The translations under genes were made by a program, and so were the position numbers. The notes under the pieces were generated by a model, which searched no databases, was not told the DNA's origin, and saw nothing but the letters and a program-made list of their open reading frames with translations. A stretch of DNA of 21,166 nt from CAYMCQ01 sp964389025. Its GTDB lineage: Bacteria; Verrucomicrobiota; Verrucomicrobiia; Limisphaerales; CAYMCQ01. Shown here piece after piece: positions 1-7,684 of the stretch. How positions within the stretch are numbered: position 1 is the first letter of the stretch; each line of letters begins with the position of its first letter. The stretch is taken from the NCBI GenBank assembly GCA_964389025.1, contig CAYMCQ010000077.1, positions 1-21,166 of the forward strand, in the 5' to 3' direction.

Positions 1-317
1 CGGCGGATGAGCGCTTGGGCGACTGCGGCAAAAACGCGCCAATCCCGGTGCTCGCTGGCATAGCCAAAATTGGTTCGCGTAATCCGTCCGCGAAAACCCA
101 TGTAATGCTGCAACTGCGGCCGGCAGTTCAAGCAGGCGACGATGTCGCGCAAACTGTCCCGATAAGTCAGTTGCCCAAAGCACAGCGCCAAAAAATGATC
201 GTAGGCACTGAAGGACCGGGACGAGCGAGGCATCGGAAACTGATTCACGCATCGGGCAAACTCTGTTTGATACAAACGGGAGATGACTTGGGCGAAGACG
301 GTAGGAGATGTTGGCAT
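1..317 (-). CDS. IS4-family transposase, N-terminal part (DUF4372-type domain), cut by window edge
   Basis: The minus frame from ATG at 317 stays open to the window edge (105 codons). It translates to the N-terminal domain typical of IS4-family transposases: a start with TVFAQVISRL, then FSAYDHFLALCFGQLTYRDS, then LRDIVACLN, HYMGFRG and ITRTNFGYASEHRDWRVFA. In complete relatives this domain precedes the DDE catalytic core, which would lie to the left of position 1. The frame is also open upstream of 317, but family members begin only a few residues before the TVF motif, so ATG 317 is the natural start. No convincing Shine-Dalgarno sequence is visible. The gene carries no sign of damage in the part seen. 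The plus-strand frame over the same region is its shadow. Confidence 0.85.
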   Translation of the reverse strand, partial: MPTSPTVFAQVISRLYQTEFARCVNQFPMPRSSRSFSAYDHFLALCFGQLTYRDSLRDIVACLNCRPQLQHYMGFRGRITRTNFGYASEHRDWRVFAAVAQALIR

Positions 318-431
318 GCCGCCCAGAAAAACACGAACCGACGTCAAATCGACAACAACCCCAAAATTACGGAACACAAACCTCTACACCCATTTCCTCC
401 AACTATACCCTCCGTTAACTGGACACTACTG
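1..431 (-). mobile_element. Partial IS4-family insertion sequence, 5' end of its transposase and probable outer end
   Basis: The left edge of the window contains the beginning of an IS4-family transposase on the minus strand. The rest of the element lies outside the window. The outer end is placed near 431 for two reasons. Just beyond it, from 432, a 20-nt stretch matches one arm of the palindromic element found inside ymdB (9303-9322). The sequence inward of 431, read on the minus strand, begins CAGTAGTGTCCAGTTAAC, which resembles the terminal sequences I recall for this IS group. That resemblance is from memory and the other terminal repeat is not in the window, so the exact boundary and any target duplication cannot be confirmed. 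Confidence 0.55.
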
Positions 432-451
432 CGTGTAACTCGTCCCTCCGG
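432..451. repeat. Solitary arm of the ymdB-type palindromic element
   Basis: These 20 nt are identical to 9303-9322, the right arm of the palindromic element inside the YmdB gene. The matching left arm is absent here. Its place is taken by the presumed IS4 end, so the IS may have inserted into, or deleted half of, an intergenic copy of this element. The copy ends directly before the stop codon of the WecA-like gene on the minus strand (453-455). Confidence 0.7.
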
Positions 452-452
452 T

Positions 453-1430
453 TCAACAGAAAAACGCGAGGGCCGCGCAAAGCGCTGCGACCAACCAAAT
501 CAACAGGACAGATTTTACCGGCGAAAGGCCGCGGCGAACGAGCCGATGTGAAATATGGTTGGTGTCGCCGACGTAGAATGGTTTTCCCGCGCGCCAGCGA
601 ATGATGACGACGGAAACCAAATCGAACAGCGGCAAGGCGAGAATCAACAGTGGCACAAGGACGGCGAGCGGACGCGGATTCGTTTTCGTGTAGAAGTGCG
701 GGAGGATTGCCAGCACAGCGCACATAAAACCGACCAAGTGGCTGCCAGAATCGCCGAGGAAGGCGGTGGCTTTCGGAAAATTATGCGGCAGAAAACCAAG
801 CAGTGCGCCGCAGATCAAAAATCCGAACGACGCGACGAGATATTGCCCATCCAACGCGGCAAGAAACGCGAAGCTTGCGCTGGCGATGACGCCAAGCCCG
901 GCGCAAAGGCCGTTCATGTTGTCCAAAAAATTCAGCGCGTTGGTGATGGTGAGAATCCAGATAATCGTCACGAAATAGCTGAACACGACATTATGGACGA
1001 ACAAAGTTATCCGAGCACCGGACGCGGCGACGAGTGCTGCGATGACAAGCTGGCCGAAAAATTTCCACGCGGGTTTCAACTCATGTTTGTCGTCGAGCAG
1101 GCCGAGAATCACCATGCCGATTGCGCCAAGAAGAATTGCGCCGAGTTCAAGCCATCGCCGGTTGAATCCATGGATTAAAAGTCCGCTGTCCGTTTCATTT
1201 CTGAAAAAAACAAACAGGGCGATCACTGCGGCGAGCAGGGGAAGAATCAATCCTATCAGCGCCGCCAAACCGCCGGCCAGCGGAATCGGCGACTCATGGA
1301 TTTTTCTGTGGCCGGGGTCATCAACAAGTCCGACGCGGTTTGCCCAGCGCCGCCACAGCGGCAGGCTGAAAAAACTCACGAGCGCGGCACTCGCGAAGGC
1401 GAAGAGATAAACGTTGGCGGGAAATTTCAA
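453..1430 (-). CDS. WecA/TagO-like undecaprenyl-phosphate sugar-1-phosphate transferase (MraY/WecA family)
   Basis: Integral membrane enzyme expected to transfer a sugar-1-phosphate from a UDP-sugar to undecaprenyl phosphate, the first lipid-linked step of a surface polysaccharide. With the TTG start at 1430 it has 325 residues and about ten hydrophobic segments. Family motifs are all present: HRKIHESPIPLAGG near residue 41, LLDDKHELKP with the aspartate pair at 113-114, NALNFLDNMNGL at 164-175, FLGDSGSHLVGF at 225-236 and the histidine-rich loop DTNHISHRLVRRG near 289-301. The start is uncertain: no ATG occurs near the first membrane segment, and the frame stays open far upstream through a palindromic repeat into the next gene. 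TTG 1430 gives the usual family N-terminus, with a GGAGG sequence rather far upstream. It follows a GT4 gene and a DUF2723 gene on the same strand, fitting one glycan assembly cluster. The sugar substrate cannot be read from sequence. Confidence 0.88.
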   Translation of the reverse strand: MKFPANVYLFAFASAALVSFFSLPLWRRWANRVGLVDDPGHRKIHESPIPLAGGLAALIGLILPLLAAVIALFVFFRNETDSGLLIHGFNRRWLELGAILLGAIGMVILGLLDDKHELKPAWKFFGQLVIAALVAASGARITLFVHNVVFSYFVTIIWILTITNALNFLDNMNGLCAGLGVIASASFAFLAALDGQYLVASFGFLICGALLGFLPHNFPKATAFLGDSGSHLVGFMCAVLAILPHFYTKTNPRPLAVLVPLLILALPLFDLVSVVIIRWRAGKPFYVGDTNHISHRLVRRGLSPVKSVLLIWLVAALCAALAFFC

Positions 1431-1450
1431 AGCGTTATTTGATTTGTTCC

Positions 1451-1560
1451 TCCCTCTCCTCCATCTGATGGAGGAGAGGGCCGGGGAGAGGAGGCTCGTT
1501 AAATCCAGTGTGGTTTTCCTCGAACGCCCCTCTCCCCGCTCGTTCCTCGCAGGGCGAGGG
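1451..1560 (+). repeat. Intergenic palindromic element, same family as the second element inside the RlmD-like gene
   Basis: This fills most of the 167-nt gap between the WecA-like and GT4 genes. A near-perfect hairpin has arms 1452-1465 and 1467-1480 around a single central base. A second hairpin has arms CCTCGC at 1545-1550 and GCGAGG at 1554-1559. Positions 1451-1494 match the complement of 6791-6834 inside the methyltransferase gene with one difference in 44 nt. The rest of the gap shows no other gene. As RNA it would fold strongly and could affect readthrough from the GT4 gene into the WecA-like gene. Confidence 0.85.
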
Positions 1561-1597
1561 AAAAATCCTTTGTTGGAAATTACGTTTGCCGAGCACT

Positions 1598-2758
1598 CTA
1601 ACCTTTCGTTTTTGCCAGACGCATGTAGAGAGCATACAAAGCGTCCACCATTTTCTCGACGCCGAAGTTTTGTTTCACGAACTCGCGTCCGCGTTCGCCG
1701 AATTTTGCGCGTAGGCTTCGGTCGTGTGTGAGTTGAAGCAGTCGTTCGGTCAGTTTGACGAGATCGCGTGGTCGAACGAGGAAACCTGTTTCGTCGTTGA
1801 TGCAAACTTCGCCCGCGCCGTCGCAATCGTAGGCGACGACCGGCTTGCCGGCGGCCAGCGCCTGCGGCAACGCGCGCGGCAAGCCTTCGCGAAGCGACAA
1901 ATGAACGAGCATGTCCATGGTGCCGACATAGCGCGCGACTTCACGCGGAGGCACAAGGCCGGTGAAAATAAATTTGTCGGCCAACCCCAAAGCTCGCGCC
2001 TTGTTCTCAAACCGTCCTCGCCACTCGCCGTCGCCAACGAGGAGAAATTTTATCTGCGGGCATTGCTGAACGAGCGTCGGAGCGATGGTGAAAAGGTCGT
2101 CGTGGCCTTTAAGCTTGAACAGCCGCGCGATTTTGCCGATGACGATGTCGTCTGGAGAAATTTTGAGACGCGCGCGGAGTTCCAAATTGTTTTGCGCGGT
2201 CAAAAATGGCTGAAGGTCGAAGCCGCTGAAAATTTTTGTGTATTGGTCCGGCCTGCCGATTCCCGCGTCGAGATATTGGCGCGTCATCGCGTCCGCAACG
2301 GTGACAAAGCGCGTGGCAGCTTTTCCGGCGCGGCGTTCTGCGGCGCGAAAAATCAAATTCGCCAGCGGATTTTGAAATGCGCCGAAGGACGGGCCGTGAA
2401 TCGTGTGAATGACAATAGGCACGCCGGCTTTCGCGGCAGCGAGCCGACCGAGGATTCCGGCTTTACCGCTGTGCGTGTGGACGATGTCGGGTTTTGTTTC
2501 GTGGAAAATTTTTTCGAGTTTGCGCAACGCGAGCCAGTCTTTCAGCGGATGAACGGGGCGGACGAGTTCAGGGACAATCGTCAAGAGTTCGCGAGAGTTT
2601 GCAAATGAATCTTCGAGCGAACCTTCCGGGCCATGCGTCGGTCCGGAGATGAGCTTGATTTCGACTCCCGGTTTTTTCGCCAGTCCGAGGACGGAGGCAA
2701 TGGTGTTTTCCTGCGCGCCGCCGACGATCAATCGCGTGATGACGTGTGTGACACGCAT
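1598..2758 (-). CDS. Glycosyltransferase family 4 (GT-B fold)
   Basis: Retaining glycosyltransferase of the GT4 type, 386 residues, a normal family length, expected to add a sugar from an NDP-sugar to a lipid-linked or surface glycan on the cytoplasmic face. The N-terminal acceptor half starts MRVTHVITRLIVGGAQENT, with the glycine-rich GGAQ loop common to the family, and contains DIVHTHSGKAGILGRLAA near 91-108. The C-terminal donor half has IGKIARLFKLKGHDDL (207-222), FLLVGDGE (238-245) and the nucleotide-sugar signature with its E-x7-E spacing region SLREGLPRALPQALAAGKPV (288-307). Four bases separate its ATG from the end of the DUF2723 gene upstream, so the two are likely co-transcribed. 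The product of the pathway is unknown. A GT4 enzyme next to a WecA-like enzyme is typical of capsule, exopolysaccharide or O-antigen clusters. Confidence 0.93.
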   Translation of the reverse strand: MRVTHVITRLIVGGAQENTIASVLGLAKKPGVEIKLISGPTHGPEGSLEDSFANSRELLTIVPELVRPVHPLKDWLALRKLEKIFHETKPDIVHTHSGKAGILGRLAAAKAGVPIVIHTIHGPSFGAFQNPLANLIFRAAERRAGKAATRFVTVADAMTRQYLDAGIGRPDQYTKIFSGFDLQPFLTAQNNLELRARLKISPDDIVIGKIARLFKLKGHDDLFTIAPTLVQQCPQIKFLLVGDGEWRGRFENKARALGLADKFIFTGLVPPREVARYVGTMDMLVHLSLREGLPRALPQALAAGKPVVAYDCDGAGEVCINDETGFLVRPRDLVKLTERLLQLTHDRSLRAKFGERGREFVKQNFGVEKMVDALYALYMRLAKTKG

Positions 2759-2762
2759 CCGG

Positions 2763-5738
2763 CTAGCGCTGTGACTTCAACTCGTTCAGCCGCGTGGCGA
2801 GGAGCTTGCCTTCCGCGCTCTCAGGCGGCGCGTTCGAGAGATACATCTCGTAATAACGGATCGCGGTTGCGCTGTCTTTTTTCTGCTGGGCAATCTCGCC
2901 GAGGCCGAAATAAACCTGGCAAAGCCCAAAACTGGCCTGCGGCGCTTGTGGCAAAGCCTCCTCCAAAACTTTGTAGTCGCGTTCTGCGTCGTCGTTGTTG
3001 CCGGCTTGCAGGTTCGCGACGGCGCGGTTGAAGACCGCCACGTAATTGCTCGGTTGCAGAGTTATCGCACGACTGAGCGAAGTGACCGCGGTCTTGTAAT
3101 GCTTGAGTCGGATGCAAACAACCCCTTTGTTGACGAGCGCGCTGGTGTTGTTCGGGTCCAGTTTCAGATGTCGTTCGAGGACATCGAGGGCATTGGAATA
3201 AATTCCTGCATCGAGATAAAGCCGCGTGGCCGCGACGAGCAGCGCCTCGTCGTCGGGAAATGACTTGAGGACGCGCTGCAACGCGGTGGTGCCTTTGTCC
3301 GGATCGTTCAGCTTGAAGTGGGCAACCGCTTCCACGTAGCCAAGCTGCAACGCGATGTTCGGGTCCACCGCGCCGGACTGGATTTGCGGCTGCAGGCCGG
3401 AGACGATCTCAAGCGCGCGTTCTGGAAAGCCGTATTGGGAATAAAATTGCAGAAGCCAGAACTGCGCCGGCAGGTTCGTCGGCGAGAACGCGCGCGCGCG
3501 CTCGAACTGCTGCGCGGCTTGCGCGAGCAGCGGTTGCATCGGCGGTTTCGCCCGCGCGAAGATTTGTCCCTGCTCGAAACAGCGGTTCGGCTCGTCATAA
3601 AACCCGCAAACGCTCATCACGGACGACAACGAGCGGTATTTTCCAAATTCATCTTCGAGCGATTTTGGAAACGGGACCGCCTCGTTGTTTCCTGCGAGAA
3701 CGTTTTTGTTGAACTTCAAATTGATCCGGGCCACCGCGTTGTCCGCATTCAAGTCCTGCGCGCGGGTAAAGTATTTTCCGGCATCGCTGAAATCCCCGCT
3801 CCTCTGAAGCTCGACGCCCCACTGGTTCAGCGCGCGCGAGTAAAAACCGCCGATGGATTCCGCGCCGCTGTCCGTCTCGCGCACCAAACGCAGCGCGCGA
3901 AAAAGTTCCCGGCCAACGCCCGGCTGGGGAGGTATTTTTGGACGGGCGAGGATGTCCGCCACGGAACCCAGCCGTTTTTCCGCGCGCGACCAGAAATTGT
4001 TATTTTCAGAAATCAATTCCGGCGTCAGCGGCGGAGCGGCGATGGAGTTTGACGGATACGGCAACAGTTCATAAACGATTCCATGCGGGCGCGCATAAAG
4101 CTGCTCGAAGTAATAGCCGAAACTCGGGTGCAGGTAATAAACCGGGTAACGTTGAAACAGCGCCATCGAAACCTGCATCGCGCCTGAATCGGACAATGTG
4201 TCCTTTAAATCCGGCGTGATCACGTCCTTCCAGTCCTCACGATATTTTTTTTGCACGTAGCGCAAATAGTCCGGGTAGTGGATAAGAGCGGTGTTCAACA
4301 AAATATATTTGTTCTGCGAACGATATTCGTTGAGCGCGGCTTTGAGAAAAAATAATTGCGTGGGATCGTCGCTCAAAATGATGGCCGTCTTTTGCGGCAG
4401 CGATTCGAGGGCGAGTTCGCTGTAATCTTTGATGACCGGGGCGCGCTGGAATTGAATCTGCGGGAGATTTTTGTAAATCAAGCCAGACGGCGTGAGAACG
4501 AACAACACGCACACCATGACCGGAAGCACCGGCCTGATTACGTTTCCAAAGCTTTGTGGTCCCGGACGACGCGGCGCTTTTCCAAACACGAGCAAAAAGT
4601 AACCAGCGAAATAGCCGACGCAGAGCGCGACGAGGTAGTAAAGCTTCAGGAAAGGAACTTGCGGAAAACCGGCTTGCGACGGAAATCGGCGCGGACTGAA
4701 TTGCGGATCGAGCATCACCCAGAGTCCGATCAGGAAAAACGCTCCGTGCACGACGTGAAATGAGAATTTTGCCACCGTTGCGCCCATCGGATTGCTGTCG
4801 CCGAAGGAGGACGTCCAGCGAATCCCAATCATGCCCAAAGGCAGCAGCGAGTAGAGAAGCAGCGCCAAAAGCGCCTTGTGACGGAATACCGCGACGAGCC
4901 ACGCCTTGTTCGTCCCGAATTCAGACTTTAATACCTGCCAAAATCCCCACGGTGAATCTCCCGACACCGCGAAAACGATTGGCAGCAAAAGAATGAGCGA
5001 GAACCCGAGAAGTCCCCACGCGGCCATGCGCAGGACAAAGCTCAAATCAAAAAACGCGCGGCCCTTGATCCAAATCAACGCGACGACGAGAAAAGGAAGG
5101 AACGCAATCATCGGCCAGTTGTTCGCCATGCCCGCGCCGTAAACAATGGCGAGCTTGGTCAGCCAGGAATCGCGCAGGTCAATGCGATACTCCAGCAGGC
5201 AGCGAATCACGCAGGCAAACAGCAGCAGCTCGAACATTTCGCTGCTCGCGGCGACTGCATTTTCCCAGAACGTCAGTTGCAAACCGCAAACCAGCGCCGC
5301 AAAAACCGGCGGCAGCCACGCGGAGCGAATCGAGAGCAGGCCGGATTCATTTTTTTCCCGCTCGCGCTGCTCGTGCGTCCGGTCGTGCGGCAGCAACGCG
5401 ACCGACCGCGCCAGCAACGCCAGCGTCAACGTCGCGCAAACCGCGGAAAATAAATTAAGCGCGATGGGCAAAACGTTTGCCGGCAAAAGTCGGAACGGCG
5501 CCGTGACCAGATAGTAGGCCGGCGGAAACAAGCCCGGCTGCCAGTCCCAATCTCCGATGCGCGAGACATTACCAACGCTCTCGACCGTCACCCAGTGATT
5601 CAGCGTCGCGCCGTAAATCACCAGCGCCGCCGCCGCGATGAGCCACGGCAGCCATGAGCGGACGAAACTTTTCGTCGGCTCGAATTGGTCTTGTGATGTC
5701 ATTCGGTTCAGGTTGAGAAACAGGCGGCGGAATGGCAA
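2763..5738 (-). CDS. DUF2723-type polytopic membrane protein with C-terminal TPR repeats
   Basis: A 991-residue protein with two parts. Residues about 29-420 hold many hydrophobic segments typical of GT-C-like enzymes. They begin with WLPWLIAAAALVIYGATLNH, followed by an external loop TVESVGNVSRIGDWDWQPG with acidic residues E53, D63 and D65. This matches the DUF2723 family, which has been assigned glycosyltransferase activity (GT117) in some bacteria. After a soluble linker, residues about 635-985 form a run of TPR-like helical pairs, clearest at 840-965 (for example LDVLERHLKLDPNNTSALVN and AVTSLSRAITLQPSNYVAVF). Start choice is between ATG 5738 and an internal ATG at 5702; neither has a good ribosome binding site. 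It heads the cluster with GT4 and WecA-like genes, so a role in glycan transfer or protein glycosylation is likely. The substrate is unknown. Confidence 0.85.
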   Translation of the reverse strand: MPFRRLFLNLNRMTSQDQFEPTKSFVRSWLPWLIAAAALVIYGATLNHWVTVESVGNVSRIGDWDWQPGLFPPAYYLVTAPFRLLPANVLPIALNLFSAVCATLTLALLARSVALLPHDRTHEQREREKNESGLLSIRSAWLPPVFAALVCGLQLTFWENAVAASSEMFELLLFACVIRCLLEYRIDLRDSWLTKLAIVYGAGMANNWPMIAFLPFLVVALIWIKGRAFFDLSFVLRMAAWGLLGFSLILLLPIVFAVSGDSPWGFWQVLKSEFGTNKAWLVAVFRHKALLALLLYSLLPLGMIGIRWTSSFGDSNPMGATVAKFSFHVVHGAFFLIGLWVMLDPQFSPRRFPSQAGFPQVPFLKLYYLVALCVGYFAGYFLLVFGKAPRRPGPQSFGNVIRPVLPVMVCVLFVLTPSGLIYKNLPQIQFQRAPVIKDYSELALESLPQKTAIILSDDPTQLFFLKAALNEYRSQNKYILLNTALIHYPDYLRYVQKKYREDWKDVITPDLKDTLSDSGAMQVSMALFQRYPVYYLHPSFGYYFEQLYARPHGIVYELLPYPSNSIAAPPLTPELISENNNFWSRAEKRLGSVADILARPKIPPQPGVGRELFRALRLVRETDSGAESIGGFYSRALNQWGVELQRSGDFSDAGKYFTRAQDLNADNAVARINLKFNKNVLAGNNEAVPFPKSLEDEFGKYRSLSSVMSVCGFYDEPNRCFEQGQIFARAKPPMQPLLAQAAQQFERARAFSPTNLPAQFWLLQFYSQYGFPERALEIVSGLQPQIQSGAVDPNIALQLGYVEAVAHFKLNDPDKGTTALQRVLKSFPDDEALLVAATRLYLDAGIYSNALDVLERHLKLDPNNTSALVNKGVVCIRLKHYKTAVTSLSRAITLQPSNYVAVFNRAVANLQAGNNDDAERDYKVLEEALPQAPQASFGLCQVYFGLGEIAQQKKDSATAIRYYEMYLSNAPPESAEGKLLATRLNELKSQR

Positions 5739-5753
5739 GGCTAGTTTCTACAA

Positions 5754-5798
5754 TCGTCCTCGTTCTCGTCCTCGTTCTCGTCCTCGAAAAAAACGAGG
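5754..5798. repeat. 12-nt tandem repeat with adjoining small hairpin
   Basis: The unit tcgtcctcgttc is repeated 2.75 times at 5754-5786. It is followed by CCTCG-A7-CGAGG, a short hairpin with arms 5782-5786 and 5794-5798. It lies in the 72-nt gap between the stop of the RlmD-like gene and the start of the DUF2723 gene, both on the minus strand. It holds no gene. It might slow transcription, but the U-run sits in the loop rather than after the stem, so it is not a standard terminator. Confidence 0.75.
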
Positions 5799-5810
5799 CT
5801 TGGCCTTGCG

Positions 5811-7286
5811 CTAAATCTTCACCCGCAAATCCGCCACGCACTCGACGTGTTGCGTCTGCGGGAACATGTCCAGCGGCACCACTTGCGCCAACTCAAAGAC
5901 ACCGTCGCCGCACAAAACGTTCAAGTCGCGCGCCATCGTCGCGGGATGGCACGAGACGTAAATGATTTGCGACGGGCGGACTTCCCGCAAAGTCTTCAGC
6001 AGCGACGGCGCACAACCTTTGCGCGGCGGATCGAGAATGACGGAAGTTTTTTCCGGCGAAAATTTTGCAAGCAACTGCGGCAACAAATCTTCCGCGAGGC
6101 CATCAACGAACTCTCCGTTCGTCCTGTTGCGCTTCGCCATGTTGAGCCGCGCGGCTTTGATTGCGCGCTTGTCCAGTTCAACGCCGACGAATGAATCCAC
6201 GATGTCCGCCAGTTCAATCGCGAAAAATCCCACACCGCAATAAACGTCCACAAGATGCCGCTCACAAAGTAGGGCAGGCATCTTGCCTGCCCCTGCGGAT
6301 GAAGTTTGCGGAGTTGTTTCGAACTGCTCGCGCTTAAGCGCTCGCTGGCCAGGCAAGATGCCTGTCCTACTTTTGACCGCCGTGACAAATTCCCGCACCA
6401 CCTCCACCAGCTTCGGCAGCAGGAAAAAATTATTCTGGAAAAACGAATCCGGCGGCACTTCCCAATCTTCCGGCGGAATCCGCAGCACCACTTTCAGTCC
6501 GCCCTTCGGCGGCGGATTGGCGCGCACGCGCTTGATCTCCGCGCTCAACGCAGGCTCGGCGATCTTGCATTCCTCGATGTCCTCCACCAGGCCGCAATCG
6601 CCGCGCACGAAACCGATGTTCAACTTTTGCTCCGGCTTGTTCCATTGGCTGCGGATCATGATTCGGTTCCGGTAGCCGTAGGGTTGTGGACACGGCTCGA
6701 CCGGAGCAACGATCTCAAATGCTTTCCTCCTCTCCCCGCGAGGAACGAGTGGGGAGAGGACCGAGGAGAGGGGCTGCGTCTCAGAAATCTCCTCCTCTCC
6801 CCGGCCCTCTCCTCCATCCGATGGAGGAGAGGGAGTGTGTTCGCCTGCGATTTCGAGTTGCTGTGCGAACCCGCCGATGCGCTGGAACAAATCCGCGATT
6901 TGCTTGCGCTTGATCCGAAGCTGCTCGTTGTAACTGATGTGCTGATACTGGCAACCGCCGCACGCGCCAAAGTAACGGCACGCCGGCTCGACGCGCAGCG
7001 GGGAAGGCTTGATGACGCGAACAAGTTTGCCGCGCGCAAAACTTTTCTTCACCTCGGTGATTTCCACTTCCACCTCCTCGCCCATGAGAACGAACGGAAC
7101 GAATACGACGAAGGAATCGGAGGTCGGAGGTCGGGGGTCAGAAGCCGGACTCTGACCTCCGGCCTCTGGCTTCTGACCTCCGTCTTCCGGCCTCTGTCCT
7201 CTGACCCGCGCCACGCCCTCACCGCCGAACGCGATGTCGGTGATGGTCACGGAAATTTTTGTGCCGAGAGATAAATTCACTCGCAC
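5811..7286 (-). CDS. RlmD/RumA-like RNA (uracil-5-)-methyltransferase with three in-frame palindromic inserts
   Basis: SAM-dependent enzyme that methylates C5 of a uridine in 23S rRNA or tRNA. Order of parts: TRAM RNA-binding domain (about 6-95), iron-sulfur cluster cysteines C103, C109, C112 (CRYFGACGGC) and C240 (IEEC), then the Rossmann methyltransferase domain with LVDVYCGVGFFAIELA (345-360), VILDPPRKG (416-424) and the catalytic loop IYVSCHPATMARD with nucleophile C446. All key residues are present, so the enzyme is probably active. It is longer than the core family because three separate palindromic repeats are read in frame: about residues 28-58 within the TRAM domain, 151-188 before the catalytic half, and 305-340 just before the SAM motif. 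Without them about 385 residues remain. The start is GTG 7286, with GTG 7280 possible. Substrate assignment between rlmD and trmA types cannot be settled here. Confidence 0.9.
   Translation of the reverse strand: MRVNLSLGTKISVTITDIAFGGEGVARVRGQRPEDGGQKPEAGGQSPASDPRPPTSDSFVVFVPFVLMGEEVEVEITEVKKSFARGKLVRVIKPSPLRVEPACRYFGACGGCQYQHISYNEQLRIKRKQIADLFQRIGGFAQQLEIAGEHTPSPPSDGGEGRGEEEISETQPLSSVLSPLVPRGERRKAFEIVAPVEPCPQPYGYRNRIMIRSQWNKPEQKLNIGFVRGDCGLVEDIEECKIAEPALSAEIKRVRANPPPKGGLKVVLRIPPEDWEVPPDSFFQNNFFLLPKLVEVVREFVTAVKSRTGILPGQRALKREQFETTPQTSSAGAGKMPALLCERHLVDVYCGVGFFAIELADIVDSFVGVELDKRAIKAARLNMAKRNRTNGEFVDGLAEDLLPQLLAKFSPEKTSVILDPPRKGCAPSLLKTLREVRPSQIIYVSCHPATMARDLNVLCGDGVFELAQVVPLDMFPQTQHVECVADLRVKI
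6268..6372 (-). repeat. Palindromic element 3 inside the RlmD-like gene
   Basis: A 105-bp inverted repeat, exactly 35 codons. The outer arms 6268-6290 and 6350-6372 pair with one mismatch in 23. Inside the left arm is a hairpin GGGCAGGC-atctt-GCCTGCCC (6272-6292), and the centre holds the self-complementary GCGCTTAAGCGC (6330-6341). It is translated as residues 305-340, between the strand ending LVEVVREFV and the SAM-binding LVDVYCG. The arm sequence is related to the element in xseA (11152-11199). Confidence 0.92.
6724..6836 (-). repeat. Palindromic element 2 inside the RlmD-like gene
   Basis: Two hairpins in tandem: CCTCTCCCC/GGGGAGAGG at 6729-6737 and 6751-6759, and a 14-bp stem with arms 6805-6818 and 6820-6833. 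The part at 6791-6834 matches the complement of the intergenic copy at 1451-1494 in 43 of 44 positions. It is translated on the minus strand as a Pro/Ser/Gly/Glu-rich segment, about residues 151-188, without a stop codon. Confidence 0.92.
7115..7205 (-). repeat. Palindromic element 1 inside the RlmD-like gene
   Basis: A purine/pyrimidine-skewed tract made of repeated GGAGGTC-like heptamers and their complements. It contains an 11-bp stem GGTCAGAAGCC (7136-7146) / GGCTTCTGACC (7168-7178). It is read in frame as about residues 28-58, rich in Gly, Gln, Pro and Ser, splitting the TRAM domain between GGEGVARV and FVVFVPFVLMGE, which are adjacent in ordinary relatives. Confidence 0.85.
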
Positions 7287-7347
7287 AACTTACGGGCGAG
7301 TGGAATCTTGGAAAAGATTTTTGTCGCGGTGAAGAAAAATTTGCAGC

Positions 7348-7638
7348 TTATTTTTGCGCTGGTTTCACAGGTGTCAAATACGGAAGCAACCATGTGGCAA
7401 GACCGCAAATCGTGACAACCAAAACAATGGCGAGGGACGCCGAGACGATGTGTGCCCGGAATAGTGGATAAACAGAAATTTCAAGAGCGAGGACCGCGAA
7501 AACAATCAGCCAACCGATCGCTGTCATTCTGAATTTAGCGCCGCAATTTCGACAACGGTAGTGAACGGAGATCGTGGAAGAGTAATGCCAGCGTGACAGT
7601 TTGGTTCCGCACCGTGGGCATACAATCTTGTAGTCCAT
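7348..7638 (-). CDS. Small zinc-ribbon protein with two membrane segments
   Basis: A 96-residue protein of unknown function. The N-terminus holds a likely zinc ribbon with paired CPRCG (residues 7-11) and CRNCG (29-33). Two hydrophobic segments follow, about 38-58 (MTAIGWLIVFAVLALEISVY) and 66-88. The likely form is a cytoplasmic metal-binding head anchored in the inner membrane. The start ATG 7638 was chosen because the longer open frame upstream runs through a palindromic repeat and has no family character. Only 61 bases separate it from the RlmD-like gene downstream on the same strand. I do not recognise a named family. The clean Cys pairs and membrane segments make it a real gene rather than a chance frame. 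Confidence 0.72.
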   Translation of the reverse strand: MDYKIVCPRCGTKLSRWHYSSTISVHYRCRNCGAKFRMTAIGWLIVFAVLALEISVYPLFRAHIVSASLAIVLVVTICGLATWLLPYLTPVKPAQK

Positions 7639-7684
7639 AACCAATTTGACGCTGCTCCCGACAAATTTTTTGTCAAGAGGAAAT

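Noticed and set aside
15..551. Open frame of 178 codons on the plus strand at the left end
   Set aside because: It is antisense to the IS4 transposase N-terminus, whose family motifs are clear, and the frame has no recognisable domain.
453..1826. A long form of the WecA-like protein starting at 1826
   Set aside because: The extra N-terminus would overlap the GT4 gene and read through a palindromic repeat; family members begin at the first membrane segment.
1724..2608. Long plus-strand open frame (294 codons) opposite the GT4 gene
   Set aside because: The minus strand encodes a full GT4 enzyme with all motifs; the plus frame is a GC-driven shadow with Arg/Glu-rich composition.
3318..4052. 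Plus-strand open frame of 244 codons opposite the DUF2723/TPR gene
   Set aside because: A shadow of the TPR region; composition is Arg-rich and no motif is seen.
6268..6372. Interpretation as a rho-independent terminator or attenuator inside the RlmD-like gene
   Set aside because: There is no U-run after the stems and the frame continues to a complete catalytic domain; a mobile palindromic element explains it better.
6306..7274. Plus-strand open frame of 322 codons opposite the RlmD-like gene
   Set aside because: It has no family character and covers a gene with intact catalytic motifs on the other strand.
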